Assembly: GCA_038373865.1 (NCBI GenBank)
Contig: JAXGGA010005164.1
Coordinates: forward strand, 16,670 to 80,669
Source: Uloborus plumipes
Taxonomy: Eukaryota > Arthropoda > Arachnida > Araneae > Uloboridae
Length of the DNA: 64,000 bases
Direction: 5' to 3'
How positions within the stretch are numbered: position 1 is the first letter of the stretch; every line of letters starts with the position of its first letter. Below the pieces are notes generated by a model. That model did no database searches. It had not been told where the DNA came from and worked only from the letters and a program-made list of their open reading frames with translations. Positions 35,346 through 49,800 of the stretch are shown piece by piece. Position numbers and translations under genes: made by a program.

Positions 35346-37195
35346 CCATTTTATTCGATTATTAATATCGTGATATTTAACTTTTTTAAATTATTCATAT
35401 AATGAAGAAATTTTTTTTATAGTCTTTAAAGCAAAGTCATTGTTGATCAATAGATAAAAACTAAAATAAATGTTGTATATTATAAAAGCTCCTTGATGTA
35501 AAATAAAAAAAACTTTGTCAGTTCTACATTGTTTTTAGAACGCTTGTCAACACGCCATATTTTGTTTCTACGACATTCCGTTGCTCTGTGATTATTTTGT
35601 TAATTCTTGTTAAGTCGTTACATTCTGGGAAAAGTCATCTTAATTGATTTAAATGAAAGTTCTAGTTTGTGCAGTGTACGCTTCAGTATTTACAAAAACT
35701 TCATTATTGCTATGATAACACTTCATTATTGCTATGATTATGCACCATAGTTAGAGCAATCAGATTTTTCAAAAACAATGAACAATAATAAATTAAAGGG
35801 GAAAAAAAGTGTTATGTTTTTTTTTCTTTTTGAGGAAAAATATTTGCAAGCAGATGGATAAAAAAAGTTTAATCACACGCAGGCACAGAGGAAAAACTAA
35901 TCGTTGAAATTAACTGCAGCAAATGCTTCCCCAACTACAAAATTATTAAACTGCTAATGTCAAAATACGCTGTTAAAGCAAGAAGATATATTTAAAAACG
36001 CAAGGGCCTTTAAATTTTGTTTCGTTGAAATCACAATTCTTTATTAATCGCTAAACGAGTAATTTTTGTTTTTATTTTTTCCCTTAAAAATATACGAGCA
36101 TAAATAGATCATTAAAATTAAGAGCCAAGGTAAATGAAGAAAAATGCATATGAATAATTATATATATGAAAAATAAGTTACAGCTTTTTTGTTTCAAATA
36201 ATAAAGTTCAATAAAATTAACTCAACTTAATTTGTTCATCAATTATAAGCTTGTAGAGAAATTAATCACTTTTTATCACTCATAAGTTTTCATTCAATGA
36301 TTCATTCATAAATTTCCTTTTTTCAAGTTAAATATTGAAATAACACGATCACCATCATATATTACATTCTTGTTACAGTGTACATACGTTTAATTTTTAA
36401 TTTTTATGTTTCAGTAAACAATTTGAATGGTAGAAAAAAAACTTATTTTGTACATAAATACTTAAATTGATAAGTGAACACACACAATGTAGCAAAAATT
36501 TTTTAGTTTACATCTTCTTGTCGGAGACGGTTCTTCAATAAGGTAAAAAAATCTTATAATAAACACAAAAGAGCTTAAGAAGAGCTTTCCTAAAATATAT
36601 CCCCGTTGGAAAAGTAAAGATTTTACTCACATTTTCCAAACTAAAGCAAGATGATTCAACTTTCGAAAAACAAAAACGAAATCAAAAAGAAAGACTCTGC
36701 TGCAACGCACCTGTGCGTTTAAAGATAAAACTCACGTTTTTGTCTCTTTACTGCGTGTCACGCAGGGCGGATTAACTCTAAGTATTCTGTTCCCTGAAAG
36801 CCACCGGGCTGTTCCTTTATGAGTCATTCATATTAGATCATTGTCATTCTTTTCCAAAAGAGCTGCTCGAAGTGGAAGCACGCAAAATAATTAAAACTGT
36901 TTGCTAATTTTTTAAGGAAAAATAATGAGTTTGTCGCGAGACAGCCTAAAGCCTTTGTATATGCGCAAAAGTTCTTACTTTCGTTCATGCATCATGAGTC
37001 TCAGTTTAGATTTCAAAGATTATTTTTATTCATTAGATCATTAGATTATAGACATTTTTAATGTGCTATTCCTTTTTTTCAAGCTATATTTGTCGTATTT
37101 TATTACCATTTTTGTTTCATGCTACGATTTTATATCCTAATCAGATTTGTATTTTTTTTTTTTTTTGAACTTTTTTATTAAGGTTTCATTATGTA
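35346..37195. other. No gene recognised
   Basis: AT-rich. A patch at about 36690-36960 is GC-richer and holds small palindromes (cgcacctgtgcg, gcgtgtcacgc) and tgagtcattcat, an AP-1-like site. No frame there resembles a known protein. It could be regulatory host DNA, but that is only an impression. Confidence 0.4.
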
Positions 37196-37731
37196 CACTG
37201 CAAAAAATGAACAGTTGTTTTTACAGAAAATTATTGGCAGCCGAGGCTCTAATTTAAAACTAAAATTACATTAATAAACTGTAAAACTAGCAATTTTACA
37301 GTTTCTTACTGTAAAGTTAGTAATTTCACAGTTAATTGGAGTAAAATTCAACTGTATTATACTGTAAATACAGCAGTATAATACTATCAGCATTGGTTCC
37401 AGTTTAAAACTGTAAAATGCACGGTAATAAACTGTAAAATTATCAATTTTACAGTTTAGTATTGTAAAATGAGCAATTTGACAGTTTATTACTGTAAAAT
37501 GAGAAATTTGATAGTTTGTAGCAATCTACATTATACTCAGGCCAGTTATTTCAAGTTTTTCCGGGGAGGGGGGTGCAAACACAATGAATTTCATCAAAAA
37601 ACAGCAAAAACCACGGCCCCTTATATGTTAATACATTGATTTCTCAAAGTCAAAGGTGTTGGTGAACAAATGATTACCCCTGAATGAAGGGCCTGATTAT
37701 ACTATTAAAACAATATTCATTTTTTGCAGTG
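37196..37731. mobile_element. MITE of palindromic ACAGTTTATTACTGT units, copy B
   Basis: Both termini read inward CACTGCAAAAAATGAA, flanked by TA (37194-37195, 37732-37733). The interior repeats the same ttttacagtt-(n)-actgtaaaa units as copy A at 17236-17705, with more substitutions. A 160-bp element is inserted at 37537. The near-perfect terminal repeats and diverged interior suggest the units evolve or are exchanged quickly. Confidence 0.82.
37537..37696. mobile_element. 160-bp nested element with TTATAC duplication
   Basis: The 6-bp text TTATAC lies on both sides (37531-37536, 37697-37702). Ends are tcaggccagtta and, inward, tcaggcccttca, giving a short inverted terminus TCAGGCC. It splits the MITE at 37196-37731. 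A G-rich block (gggaggggggg) lies near its left end. It is non-coding and the superfamily is unknown. Confidence 0.65.
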
Positions 37732-37733
37732 TA

Positions 37734-39749
<2,016 letters not shown>

Positions 39750-40640
39750 TCATGATGATGATGATATACCCTTCATCCGGTTAAGCTAGGAATGGCAGGT
39801 ACGGAAGGTATCACTGGTTAAAATAAAAATAAAATAAAATGATGATGATGATGTCGTGTCTATAGATTGTGCGCTAGATGTTCTCGAAGGTTCGAAGAAC
39901 CGCAGCCGCCAGCTTCGGTGCCTCAGGGCTCTAGAGGGTACCTTGCAGCAGATCTGCATCTGGTAGCAAGCCGAGTTTCAATATAGCTGCAGTAATGCTT
40001 GGGCATTCAAAGATGTGCCTTGGTGTGAGTTCGGTCTCTGAACAGTTCTTGCAGTAAGGATAAGTCTTTGCCCCGTCAGGAAGTATCTTCATTCCCTTGT
40101 AATGCTCCGTTCTGAGTCAGGCGATTAAAGTTGTGATGTCTCTAGGGAAGTCGAATCAAAGGTTTCTTTAAGGACTGGCTTAGTAGTCTGCATCTGCCAA
40201 CAGCATTCGCACCTGCAAGTGTGATGGTGGAAAAAGGTTGGTCAAAAATACGTGCCTTTTTAACCAGGGCGTCGGCACACTCATTTCCCTCGATACCTAA
40301 ATGTGCGCGTATGTAATGCAACACACAAGATTTCCCTTTGCTATGTATCCGATTGAGCAAGTTATTAATAGTGGAAGTGATGTTATTCTCTCCATTTCGG
40401 ATGGCCTCTAGGACTGATTTAGAGTCTGTGAAGTCAACTAGTCCCTCAGCTAGATTTACAGTTTGATAATTAGTTAGGTAAAAAGTTATAGCTTCCGTGT
40501 ACCCAGGTGATGGATCAGAGAGTGCCTCCATTGGTTTTCCAATGGGTGGTAAGAGGGAAATAAAATACCTTCCGTGGACCAACTGGCAGAAGTCCAACCC
40601 CTGTGGCATTGTGCAATATTTTGTTTTACTTCATATATAA
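39750..40640 (-). pseudogene. 5'-truncated LINE relic (RNase H plus C-terminal zinc region)
   Basis: On the minus strand the open frame 40609-40142 shows an RNase H domain: DFTDSKSVLEAI (D62) and IRAHLGIEGNECADALVKKA (H103, D113). Past a stop and frameshift, frames over 40120-39930 read LRTEHYKGMKILPDG, YPYCKNCSETELTPRHIFEC and P-ITAAIL, the Cys-Cys-His-Cys tail typical of such ORF2 proteins. The 3' side ends in ATC/ATG trinucleotide runs (39752-39764, 39840-39852). Reverse transcriptase and endonuclease are missing, so this is a truncated, dead copy. It belongs to the same general class as the relic at 2258-3245. Confidence 0.8.
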
Positions 40641-43600
40641 CGGTACTGGCCTTTTGTTCTTATTGGTTCCAATATAAGCAATCTTTTCCTACTTTTCAAT
40701 TAAAAAGCACGTAGCTCCTAAATTTAACACACTAAAGTATACTTACTTCTAAGTGTTTTAAATTAACCATCATGTACCATACTAAAAAATATTAAACAAC
40801 AGTCGTACAAAATACGAGGGAAATCCAAGAGATTTTAAATTCGCCCATTATTTTTAACCTTTTCTTCCTTTATCATTTATTTTTTTCCTCATATTTCATT
40901 AAACATATCATATTTTCCAACAACAAAGCACTTCTTCGTTTCTCTTCATTCAACACCAGATTCAAATCTCGGGACACAAAGACCATTTCAATGTGCATTT
41001 TAAAATGAACGATTTAAGAATGGAGAATTCTTAGAATTCAATATATCTGAATATTTTTCCATGAAAGGCCACTTCATTCCTAAACCCCTATGTGGGATTT
41101 CTTACAATGTCATAAAAATATAATATTTTTCTTTCATGCCCGTCGGACGACGCGATTCTTTGAAGAAAGTGAGAGAAGTTATGAAAAGTCAGAAGTGTCT
41201 TGCAAGATAAAAGGAAACCATATAAATCCTGTCACTTTAACTTAGATTTGGCCTTTAAAAACATCTAAAAGTGGGGAAAATATATTTCCCGTAATATATT
41301 TCAGACTTTTTTTTTTCGAGCGAAATTATATCAAACTTTTGGAAGAGTCTGATTTGATTCTGTAGTTTGCCGTTACTCTTCACTGATGGTAACGCTGATT
41401 TATATAGGTTTAAGAATCAAGATTTATGTTCAATCCAGAAAATTCTATTTTGTATTGTCTCTTGAAATTTTCGTTTCTGGATCTTTTTTAAATGTAAACT
41501 GAAAGTGAACACTTTTTTGACTTAAAAATATTACGAAAGGCATTTTTTTTATCCAAGCGAGCAGATTAAAAAAAAATTTTGATATCAAAAATAGGTTGTA
41601 TAGAAATCACATTCAAGCTATCAATCAAGAATTAGCTTTTCTAAGTAAAAGATGCACTTGGAAAAAAAAATCAAGATTTTGGCTTTAATGTTTCTTCCAG
41701 GAATGAAATAATGTAGTCTAAGAAACTGAAAAAAATTCAAATAAACACACATTTTTTTTTAAACTGCATTATTAGTCTTATGTACTTCTCCTAAACATTT
41801 AAAGTTTTGCAAAAAGATTGCTAACATATTTTATTTAGACTATGGTTATCAAAATATTCATTGTTTCTCCTATTTTCTGTACAATACGAGTAACATAAAA
41901 AGAAAAGAATATAAATGATTTAATTTCTTGTAAATTATTAAAAGAAAACCAGAGAAAGGCACTAATTAAAAATCAGTGACTTCATTCTATAAATAATTAG
42001 AATAATAGAAGAGTTTAAAATAATCTTATTAAGATGAATAATGTAAGTCAAAAGAAAATCAAACAACCTTATAATTTTGTTGATCAACTCCTCGAATTTT
42101 CTTGGACATTATTTGTAAGAAAGAACTATAACATTTGACACACATTAAATAATTTTATTTTGGTTTAATGAATTTAGGATATATTTGAACATTTCGAAAA
42201 TATTTAGGTTAGCACTTTAATGAAAGAAATGCAAATATTTAGTTAAATACCATCCAAACCATCAAATTCATTTTTAAGCTGCAGTCAGTTACATATAAAG
42301 AACATTGAATGGTAAAATAAAATTTTTTACGTATCCTTGGAAATTAAAACGCAAAACATTTAACATAAATCAATCAGAAATATTTCCCATAATTGCTAAA
42401 CTTCTGTTTTGAGTAAAATAGAAAGAAGAGGAAAGCAAAAGAGTGTGTTTGGTTTTCAAAAATAATACTGGATGAAATAATCATAGGTGTAGAAGAGCTT
42501 ATAGTACGTAAAAATCTTTACGATCTCTCTTTTCTATTGCAGTAATTTTTGTAATCAAACTTTTTCCTGGTAAAACATCTTCTACAAATTAAGTAGTTTA
42601 AAATTTCTGTTATATCATCATCCGTTAAAATGCATTATTTCAATATCATATGACAGAACACTTTATCTGAAATTTTTAAAATTTGTTAACTGATCAGAAA
42701 AACACCATGATTTTATTTCAGTAGACGTAGACGCATAATTATTTCCATTCTCTCTTCCCGTATAAATAGTTTCTCCATTTTCCCTCTTTCTACTTCCACT
42801 TTTTTCCTCAATTTTTCAAGCTCCGATTCTGGATGTTTGCTTTCAAAGTTATCTGCTTCTTCTCACTATTATAAAGTATATTGTATTCCACCATTAATCA
42901 AGGCAGTTTACAACAGACTTTCCCACAAACTCTGCAACACACGGTTTCATTTTTCCTTAATTTTTAAACCGGAACAATGTTGGGTGAAGAAGTACTGTTT
43001 TTAAGAAATATATATTGCTCAGAAATATATTCCAGAACATAAATATTGACTAAGATTGGCATTTTATATCTTCAACAAAGAATTAATCAACTCTGATTTA
43101 CAAGATACATTAAGTACTCAGTTTTTTGTTTTAACATTCGTGATATCTCTACCTCTGCTGCAGTTTGATTCATATATTTCTTCATTTTACTACCAATACT
43201 TTTGATTTTTTTCTCGAAATTTTACTAGCAAGAAGACATCCGTTCCCTTATCCATTGTGTTTTAAAATGACAGTAGGTGGATTTATATTTCATTCTTAGG
43301 TTAACGTTTTTAAATATATTTCAACGAGGATATTGTAGTTAGTATATAGTAATAATCCTGAGTTATTTTTGCTCTTTTGCTATAGCTTCATCTCTTTTTC
43401 CTCATGACATTTCATGGCAGTTCCTAGTTCTGAAGCATCGGAATTACTGAAAAAAGCAACTAAACTTTAAATGAAGTTAAAAAACCCTCCGAAATTTTCT
43501 AAAATATAAGTAAACTATTTCGTCTGTTTGACATTTATGTAATTGAATTTCGTTAAAAGAAAAATAAACAATTTTTTCTTATCGAAGAAATACAAATGTC

Positions 43601-44514
43601 GCAATAATTATTAACAGAACCATCGCGTTGTATTGTTTCTTTTTAGTATTTCTGAAAAATTATATTTTTTCGTACAATTTCGCTTGACGGTTCAGCAGCT
43701 TTTACATGTAGCAAACGCTTCTCCATTTGTCAGTCGCAGAGTTAATGCTGTATTGGCCGAAAAGAAAGACCATTCCTTTTGTCGCTCTGTATGCGTCTTT
43801 ATTCTATTTGTTAGTAAAATTACTTTTATACATTCTTAGATAAATAATAAATAAAACACATGAAATTTACGTAAGGGCACGATTTCGGGTTATCAATAAA
43901 CAAACTTTAGGCCCTTTACTTATTTTATTCCTATTTATGCAAACTGAAACCTTCATAATAGAATATATTTTTGACGAATTCCTACTTTAAAATAAATGTT
44001 TCTACAATGCTTTTGAAAGCAGTACCTATGTTCTTTGAGATGGCGACAGTATTAATGTAACATGAAGTGTTACATTCAAATACATCTGACAGATTTTTCT
44101 CCTCACTCGCATTAGAACTTTTGTTTTAAGATAAACGGCTTCTTATGCTTTGAAGCATCAGTTTTAAAACATAACACATGAAATCAAAATATTTTTTGTA
44201 AATCGTATGCTCAATATTATTTCCTTCACGTGAAGTTTAAACACGTACCATGTATTAAAAATTATTAATTTAATTAAAATTTCCACCTTTTTGTTTTTTA
44301 CTTTTTCTGGTTAAACTGGAGATTTATTGCAAATGACTTACGCACAGCCAAAAGTAAATATACATCATAAATTTAAAAAATGTTTCATTTTACAGTAATA
44401 AGCTTTAATCAAAAAGAAGTAATAAATAAATGATTCACGAGCCTCTCGCATCCTAAATCAAAATGATAATTTTGAAAGTACGATTGCTTTTTTATATTTA
44501 CATACATTAAAATA
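40641..44514. other. No gene or element recognised
   Basis: Nearly 4 kb of AT-rich DNA with stops in all frames. The 68-aa plus frame at 43633-43839 has no recognisable domain. I see no terminal repeats, tandem arrays or hairpins of note. Confidence 0.5.
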
Positions 44515-44622
44515 CCCAAGTAGCACACTTCGTTTTTTAAAGGTTGTAAAATGGTTATTATTGTTGTGACAACGGATTAAAAACGTTTATAAAACGTTTA
44601 AACGTTTTTTGTGCTACCTGGG
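44515..44622. mobile_element. 108-bp MITE, copy 2 (CCCAAGTAGCAC family)
   Basis: Starts CCCAAGTAGCACACTTCG and ends, inward, CCCAGGTAGCACAAAAAACG. It is nearly identical to 15559-15665 over the first 50 bases. TA flanks both sides (44513-44514, 44623-44624), whereas copy 1 shows ATT, so the duplication length is unclear. Confidence 0.78.
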
Positions 44623-45024
44623 TACTATCTTTAAAATTTTGATCTAAATGCTTGAGCTTTTTTACAATTACTGTGCTAATAAATTTTAAAAAGAGAATTA
44701 TATTTTTTCTAATATTGAGCCTTTTTCGGTATTCACTAGTTAAGTAGATGATTGTGGGAAACGTTGCTTTATTTACATTTTTAAACTTTTCTCTTTTTTT
44801 TTCTTTTTTTCTGGCAAAAAAAGGGGGACTATAGGCATATTCTCTAAAAATTGCTGCTTTTTTAATATTCAAAGAATCTATTTGCTTTTTAAACAGCTGA
44901 AGTGGAGTGGAGGAGAAAAGAAAAATAGAATACTCGTTTTTTTGTCTTCTTATGATAAAAATCGTACAAACGATAAATATTGTAAATCAGTAAGTAATCA
45001 CCCCTAAGCAAGTTAGGCAGAAAC

Positions 45025-45122
45025 AAGCAATACACCGCCAGCTCGTTTATTCCAACCATGGACTGCAGTTTGACGAAACTGTAGTCCATGGTTGGAATAA
45101 ACGAGCTTGCGGTGTATTGCTT
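45025..45122. repeat. Near-perfect 46-bp-arm hairpin
   Basis: Arms 45025-45070 and 45077-45122 are reverse complements with about two mismatches around a loop of about 6 bp. The arm text includes ggttggaataaacgagct. Such a tight, long hairpin is rare in the rest of the window. It may be a young snap-back insertion, a replication-slippage product or a library artefact. Minus-strand frame 44889-45089 runs through it without meaning. Confidence 0.85.
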
Positions 45123-45677
45123 AACAAATATTGTATTGAAAGTTGCTATGTCTTGCCATCAGATTATACCATCAAACACTTAATACAATTTAAAAGAAAC
45201 ATGCTTAATTGAAAAAGATGGGGTTAAATTGCCTTGGTCTCAAAGTTTTTTTCTACATATAGAGTGTTATTTCTCTAAATAAATATTACTAGTGTCCGTA
45301 TCGGGACACTATGATCAGACTTTGTTGTTTTTCGATTATAAAGCTCCTTTTTTTCCCCTCGAACTCTATTAATAGAAGTTCCTCTTGAACTCTGTACATA
45401 TCCCCTCAGAGTATAGTAGATAGCTATTCACATGATGCATTTCATACTAACTTTATTTGACTGTATTTTTTTTTTTTTTTTGAAAATATTACTTTGCAGA
45501 AAGTTTAAATAGGTCACGTAATAGTAAAATTGGTATTTTAAAAGTCGAGTTACAGAAAAAAAATGGGAAATATATTTTAAGTCAATTCTTTTTGCAGAAA
45601 CCTTAACAATTACAATTTTATTTATGTCAATATAGTCTAAGAGCTAGCAATGTTTTCAAGTGGCAGTTTGAGAGTAT

Positions 45678-46199
45678 GACTCTTTAATATCTCTTTCCCT
45701 ATGCTCTTCTAAACGGCATGCGGCGTGTCTGGCGGCTTGAGAGTGGTTGCGTTTTTTACTGCGCATCACATTTTTTAAGGTAAAAATAGCGATTTTTTAA
45801 CCATTTCGCGGGGCAATTAGAAACTTAAACCTGTCGTAAGTATGTCACGTAATATATCAATGGAAATCTCTATTTCTCGCCTTCGATTTTTTTTCTTCTA
45901 TGGTTAGAAAAGAAGTTGCATGTCGAAACTTTTTTTTCGTTTTTTTCGTTTTTTAACATCTCTGTATTTCGTACCATTTTTGAAGTAGAAATCTAAAACT
46001 TGGCAAAATACTTATTTTGTCACAAACGTCCTTCACACTATTTTTTGTTAAAATCGGATGAGGTCAAAAACTTTTTTGTTTCATGATCAAAGTGATGTGG
46101 TGAAGGCTAATGCGCAGTAAAAAAACGCAACCATTCTTGAGCACTAGACACCCGGTATGCTGCTTAGAAGAGCATAGGAAAAGATTTATTAAAGAGCCA
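45678..46199. mobile_element. Probable foldback element, about 520 bp
   Basis: Arms of about 95 bp (45678-45771 and 46105-46199) are inverted copies with moderate divergence; shared text includes cctatgctcttctaa, gtgtct-g, ggttgcgttttttactgcgc. Termini read GACTCTTTAATA and, inward, GGCTCTTTAATA. I found no clear target duplication. No coding. Confidence 0.6.
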
Positions 46200-46350
46200 G
46201 ACGTTTTAAAATTGATGTTTTTTCGACGTTGTTTTGTACTAATACAATTTCAAATTCAATGCTCAAATATTATGCGTTAGGAAAAATAATTGGCCTTGCT
46301 CTGTTTTTTTAACTTATGTTAAGACACATTTTATGCAGATATAAGTTTAA

Positions 46351-47159
46351 TCTACTTATATTAAAAACTGAGTATCTTTCTCACTATCTTTCTTTCTAAC
46401 TATCTTTCTATCTTTCTATGCCACGCTTCTTTCTCCTGAACGCCAATGAACTGAAAGTCGAACCAGGTACCGATAGATAGGTAATTTTTCAAGCTTCTTT
46501 AGTTTCAATTGATATAATTATACGATTTTAATTAGCGAAGATATCAATTAATAAGTAGTCAAGTTTAAAGCGATTAAGCCTAATAAATGATTAAATATGA
46601 AATCCATTCTTGCAAACCGTCGTTGCTATGAAACAGTATAATAACAATGATAATGAGAATTTTGAATGAAGGCTTAACTAAATCAAACACGAAACTCATA
46701 AGCGGACCACTTACGTAGAATTTTTATCGCTAGCTACTGGTAATATTTTGAAACATTTATTTGTTGAAGAGCCATCTACTTATATTAAAAACTGAGTATC
46801 TATGTCTGCTTTTTTTCTTTGAGCGACCTGAACTTACTGAAACTTTCCTCACCATCTTGAAGGCGTGAAGCATCTCAATAATTCGAATGATTTTTTTATA
46901 TAGGAAAAAAGTAAAGGCGTGAAGCGCCTGTAAGCGAGCCGCCTTGGCGGGGAGTAATTTCTTTAAATTTTTTTTCTCACTACTTTCAGGGCACGAAGTG
47001 CCCGTGCAACGCCGGGCCACGTGCGTGGTATGTCTTGAAATCGAATGAACATTAAATTATATCAAATAATATAATTTCAGAATGAGGTAAAAGTTAGAGA
47101 GGGGGGACGTTATGCATCAGCATGCCGCAGGAAGCTAATCTAGCTGCCCTGGCAGCTAG
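46351..47159 (+). mobile_element. Double-headed Helitron, composite A
   Basis: Two identical 5' heads, TCTACTTATATTAAAAACTG then AGTATCT, occur at 46351 and 46775, each preceded by A. A single 3' end closes both: hairpin agctgccctggcagct and CTAG at 47156-47159, followed by T. The outer head runs into a (TTTC)n-like tract. An inverted copy of the whole layout lies at 55955-56996, so the double-headed form seems to have moved as a unit. Only short internal frames exist (46757-47020 minus), without Rep/helicase motifs. Confidence 0.75.
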
Positions 47160-47408
47160 TACGCTTATTAAAAAATAAAAAAATGAATTTAAGTGATATT
47201 ATACATAAGAGTATATGTTCCATCCTTTTTAGCCTACTTTCCCGTTAAAAATAAAAGAAAGACGAAAAAAAGTATTAGAAGTAGGTTAATGCATCTAAAA
47301 AATATCGCCAAGTCCAAAAAATATCGCCAAGTTAAAAAAAATAAAAAGGTGAAATGAAATATCGAAAAATTAAAAATTTGAAAGTAGGGTATTGAGATAG
47401 GGAATTTG

Positions 47409-47459
47409 TGTGTCGGTCCGTCGGTCGGTCGGTCGGTCGGTCTGTCTGCCCCCCCCCCC
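47409..47459. repeat. (CGGT)n microsatellite and poly-C
   Basis: A run of CGGT units (with GTCC/GTCT variants) followed by about 11 C. It directly precedes the 146-bp tandem array and may be the head of the same element. Confidence 0.9.
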
Positions 47460-48775
47460 TAATAACTTTTGAATGAACATTCCGATTTGGACAAACTTTT
47501 TTTTTGTTGGAAAGATCTCGGCGAGTACAGCTCATTCCCATATTTGATTTTTCGATTTGAACAATTTTTGGTTCAACTTTGAACCGTTCAAACAACCTGT
47601 CCTGCGATGCTAACTTTTGAGTGAACAGTCCGATTTGAACAAACTTTTTTTTGTTCGAAAGATCTTTTCAAGGATACTTCATTCCCGTATCTACATTTTC
47701 GATTTGAACAATTTTTTGTTCAACATTGAACCGTTCAAACAAGCTGTCACCCCTAATAACTTTTAAGTGAACAGTCCGATTTAAACAAGCTTTTTTTTTG
47801 TTCGAAGCATCTCGGCAAGGATACTTTATTACCGTAGTTAAATTTTCAATTTGAACATTTTTGGTTCAACATTGAACTATTTAAGCAACCTTTCTCCACC
47901 TAATAACTTTTGAGTGAACCGTCCGAATGGAATAAACTGTTTTTTGTTGGAAAGATCTCGGCGAGTACAGCTCATTCCCATATTTGATTTTTTGATTTGA
48001 ACAATTTTTGGTTCAACATTGAACCGCTTAATCAAGCTGTCGCCCCTAATAACTTTTGAGTGAACAGTCTGATTTAAACAAGCTTTTTTTGTTCGAAGCA
48101 TCTCGGCAAGGATACTTTATTACCGTATTTAATTTTTCAATTTGAACATTTTTGGTTCATTATTGAACCGTTTAAGCTACCTTTCTCCACCTAATAACTT
48201 TTGAGTGAACCGTCTGAATGGAATAAACTGTTTTTTGTTGGAAAGATCTCGGCGAGTACAGCTCATTCTCATATTTGATTTTTCGATTTGAACAATTTTT
48301 GGTTCAACTTTGAACCGTTCAAACAACCTGTCCCGCGTTGCTAACTTTTGAGTGAACTATCCGATTTGAACAAACTTTTTTTTGTTCGAAAGATCTTATC
48401 AAGGATATTTCATTCCTGTATTTACATTTCCGATTTGAACAATTTTTCGTTCAACATTGAACCGCTCAATCAAGCTGTCACCCCTAATAACTTTTGAGTG
48501 AACAGTCCGATTTAAATAAAAATTTTTTTTGTTCGAAGGATCTCAGCAAGGATACTTCATTACCGTACTTAAATTTTCCATTTGAGCATTTTTTCGTTCA
48601 ACATTGAACCGTTCAAGCAACCTTTCCCCACCTAATAACTTTTGAGTGAACCGTCCGAATGGAATAAACTTTTTTTTGTTTGTAAGATCTCGGAGAGCCT
48701 TTCCCATACATTCCCATATTTCGCTTTTTGATTTGAACCATTTTTCGTTCAATATTGAACCGTTCAGAAAAAAAA
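47460..48775. repeat. Nine tandem copies of a ~146-bp unit with higher-order pattern
   Basis: Each unit starts taataacttttgagtgaac or a variant, at about 47461, 47610, 47756, 47901, 48045, 48193, 48339, 48485 and 48634 (spacing 144-149 bp), and contains tttgttcgaaagatct and gaacaatttttggttcaa. Three unit types can be told apart: B (cgaatggaataaact; ggcgag), C (gctaacttttgag; gatctt-tcaagg) and A (agcatctcggcaagg). Their order is roughly B-C-A-B-A-B-C-A-B, a partial three-unit higher-order repeat. Minus-strand frames across it (for example 47332-47595) are repeat translation, not genes. Confidence 0.9.
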
Positions 48776-49599
48776 TTAACATTAGCGTCTACGGGGAATT
48801 TAAGTTGAATGTTGATCCTGAACTTAAAGTCGGATTTCCTTCAAACTAACTTTGTAAGAAAATGGTTTTGATAAATAATGTTTGTAAAGTACTTTTCTGA
48901 GTAATCTTCTGTGAGGACTCTGATTCCGACTCCGCAAATATGGCGGAAATGCAGGCTCTGAAAAAAAAAAAGACTGACTGTGCAGACGATTTTTTGTTTA
49001 TTTATTCAATTGTTTTATTTTATTTATTATTATTATTTTTTTTTCTTGGCAGACGATTTTTTTGTAACAAAAATTTTTCATTCACGAGAACATTTTATTC
49101 TTTGTATGTATTTAACAACTGGCAACGGATTAAAAGTGAAATTCGAGACATTTTATTAACGGACGAGTTTTTTTCCCTTTTTTTTTCTTTCTTTAATAAA
49201 ATGTGTTTTGATGCTCTTTGTACTTTTATTTATTTATTTATTTTTATTATTATTATTATTATTTTTTTTTTTTTGAAAACGATGGAGGATTTTTTCTACG
49301 GAGGAACTGTAATAGTTACACTCTTTAAAAGGTGCGACAAAACTTTATTTATTCGTTAATTACTTTTTACGTGTCTATTTCATCTGATGAGAGGGGTATA
49401 TTTTGCTTTTCGAAATCAGCTCGAAGTGCTAAAAAGGTATGTTTGACATAATTTTCAGTCTCAGATAATCAAGAGAATAATGATCAGATGCGAGAATGCC
49501 GATGTCGATGTACGGGAAAGTAGGCTCGTTTAGTTCTTGACAGAACTTCTTGTTCACAAATAAACAAATATTAATATTTTAATGCATTCCAACTTCACA
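48776..49599. other. Low-complexity tract, no credible gene
   Basis: The 139-aa plus frame at 48940-49359 is mostly Phe/Leu/Ile/Tyr from T-rich microsatellites ((TTTA)n and (TTA)n at about 49205-49275). It has no recognisable domain and is probably chance. Confidence 0.55.
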
Positions 49600-49800
49600 T
49601 GACTAGAGTTTTTACTTAAGACTACTGAAAGTTTCTTCCAGCAATAGGATTTATTCTGGAAAAAATGTTTCTACGTTTCATTCTTAAAATTTCTATTTCT
49701 TCGTAATTTGTTGCTTCAAAATAAGTCACAGTACAGAAATAGTCTTTCTTTGCCTTTCCTTCCAGTTCGAACAATAACTTCTTCAAAAGAGGTTGAACCA
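49600..49800 (+). repeat. Similarity island a, copy 2
   Basis: Counterpart of 19131-19330 in the same orientation (shared ttgcttcaaaataagtcac, cttaagact, tttccttc text). See copy 1 for the comparison. Confidence 0.5.

Noticed and set aside
47332..48782. Series of similar minus-strand frames suggesting a repeat protein
   Set aside because: They are shifted translations of the 146-bp tandem repeat. Stops and frame changes occur in every unit.
48940..49359. 139-aa open frame that looks like a membrane protein
   Set aside because: Its hydrophobic stretches come from T-rich microsatellites. No homology or start context supports a gene.
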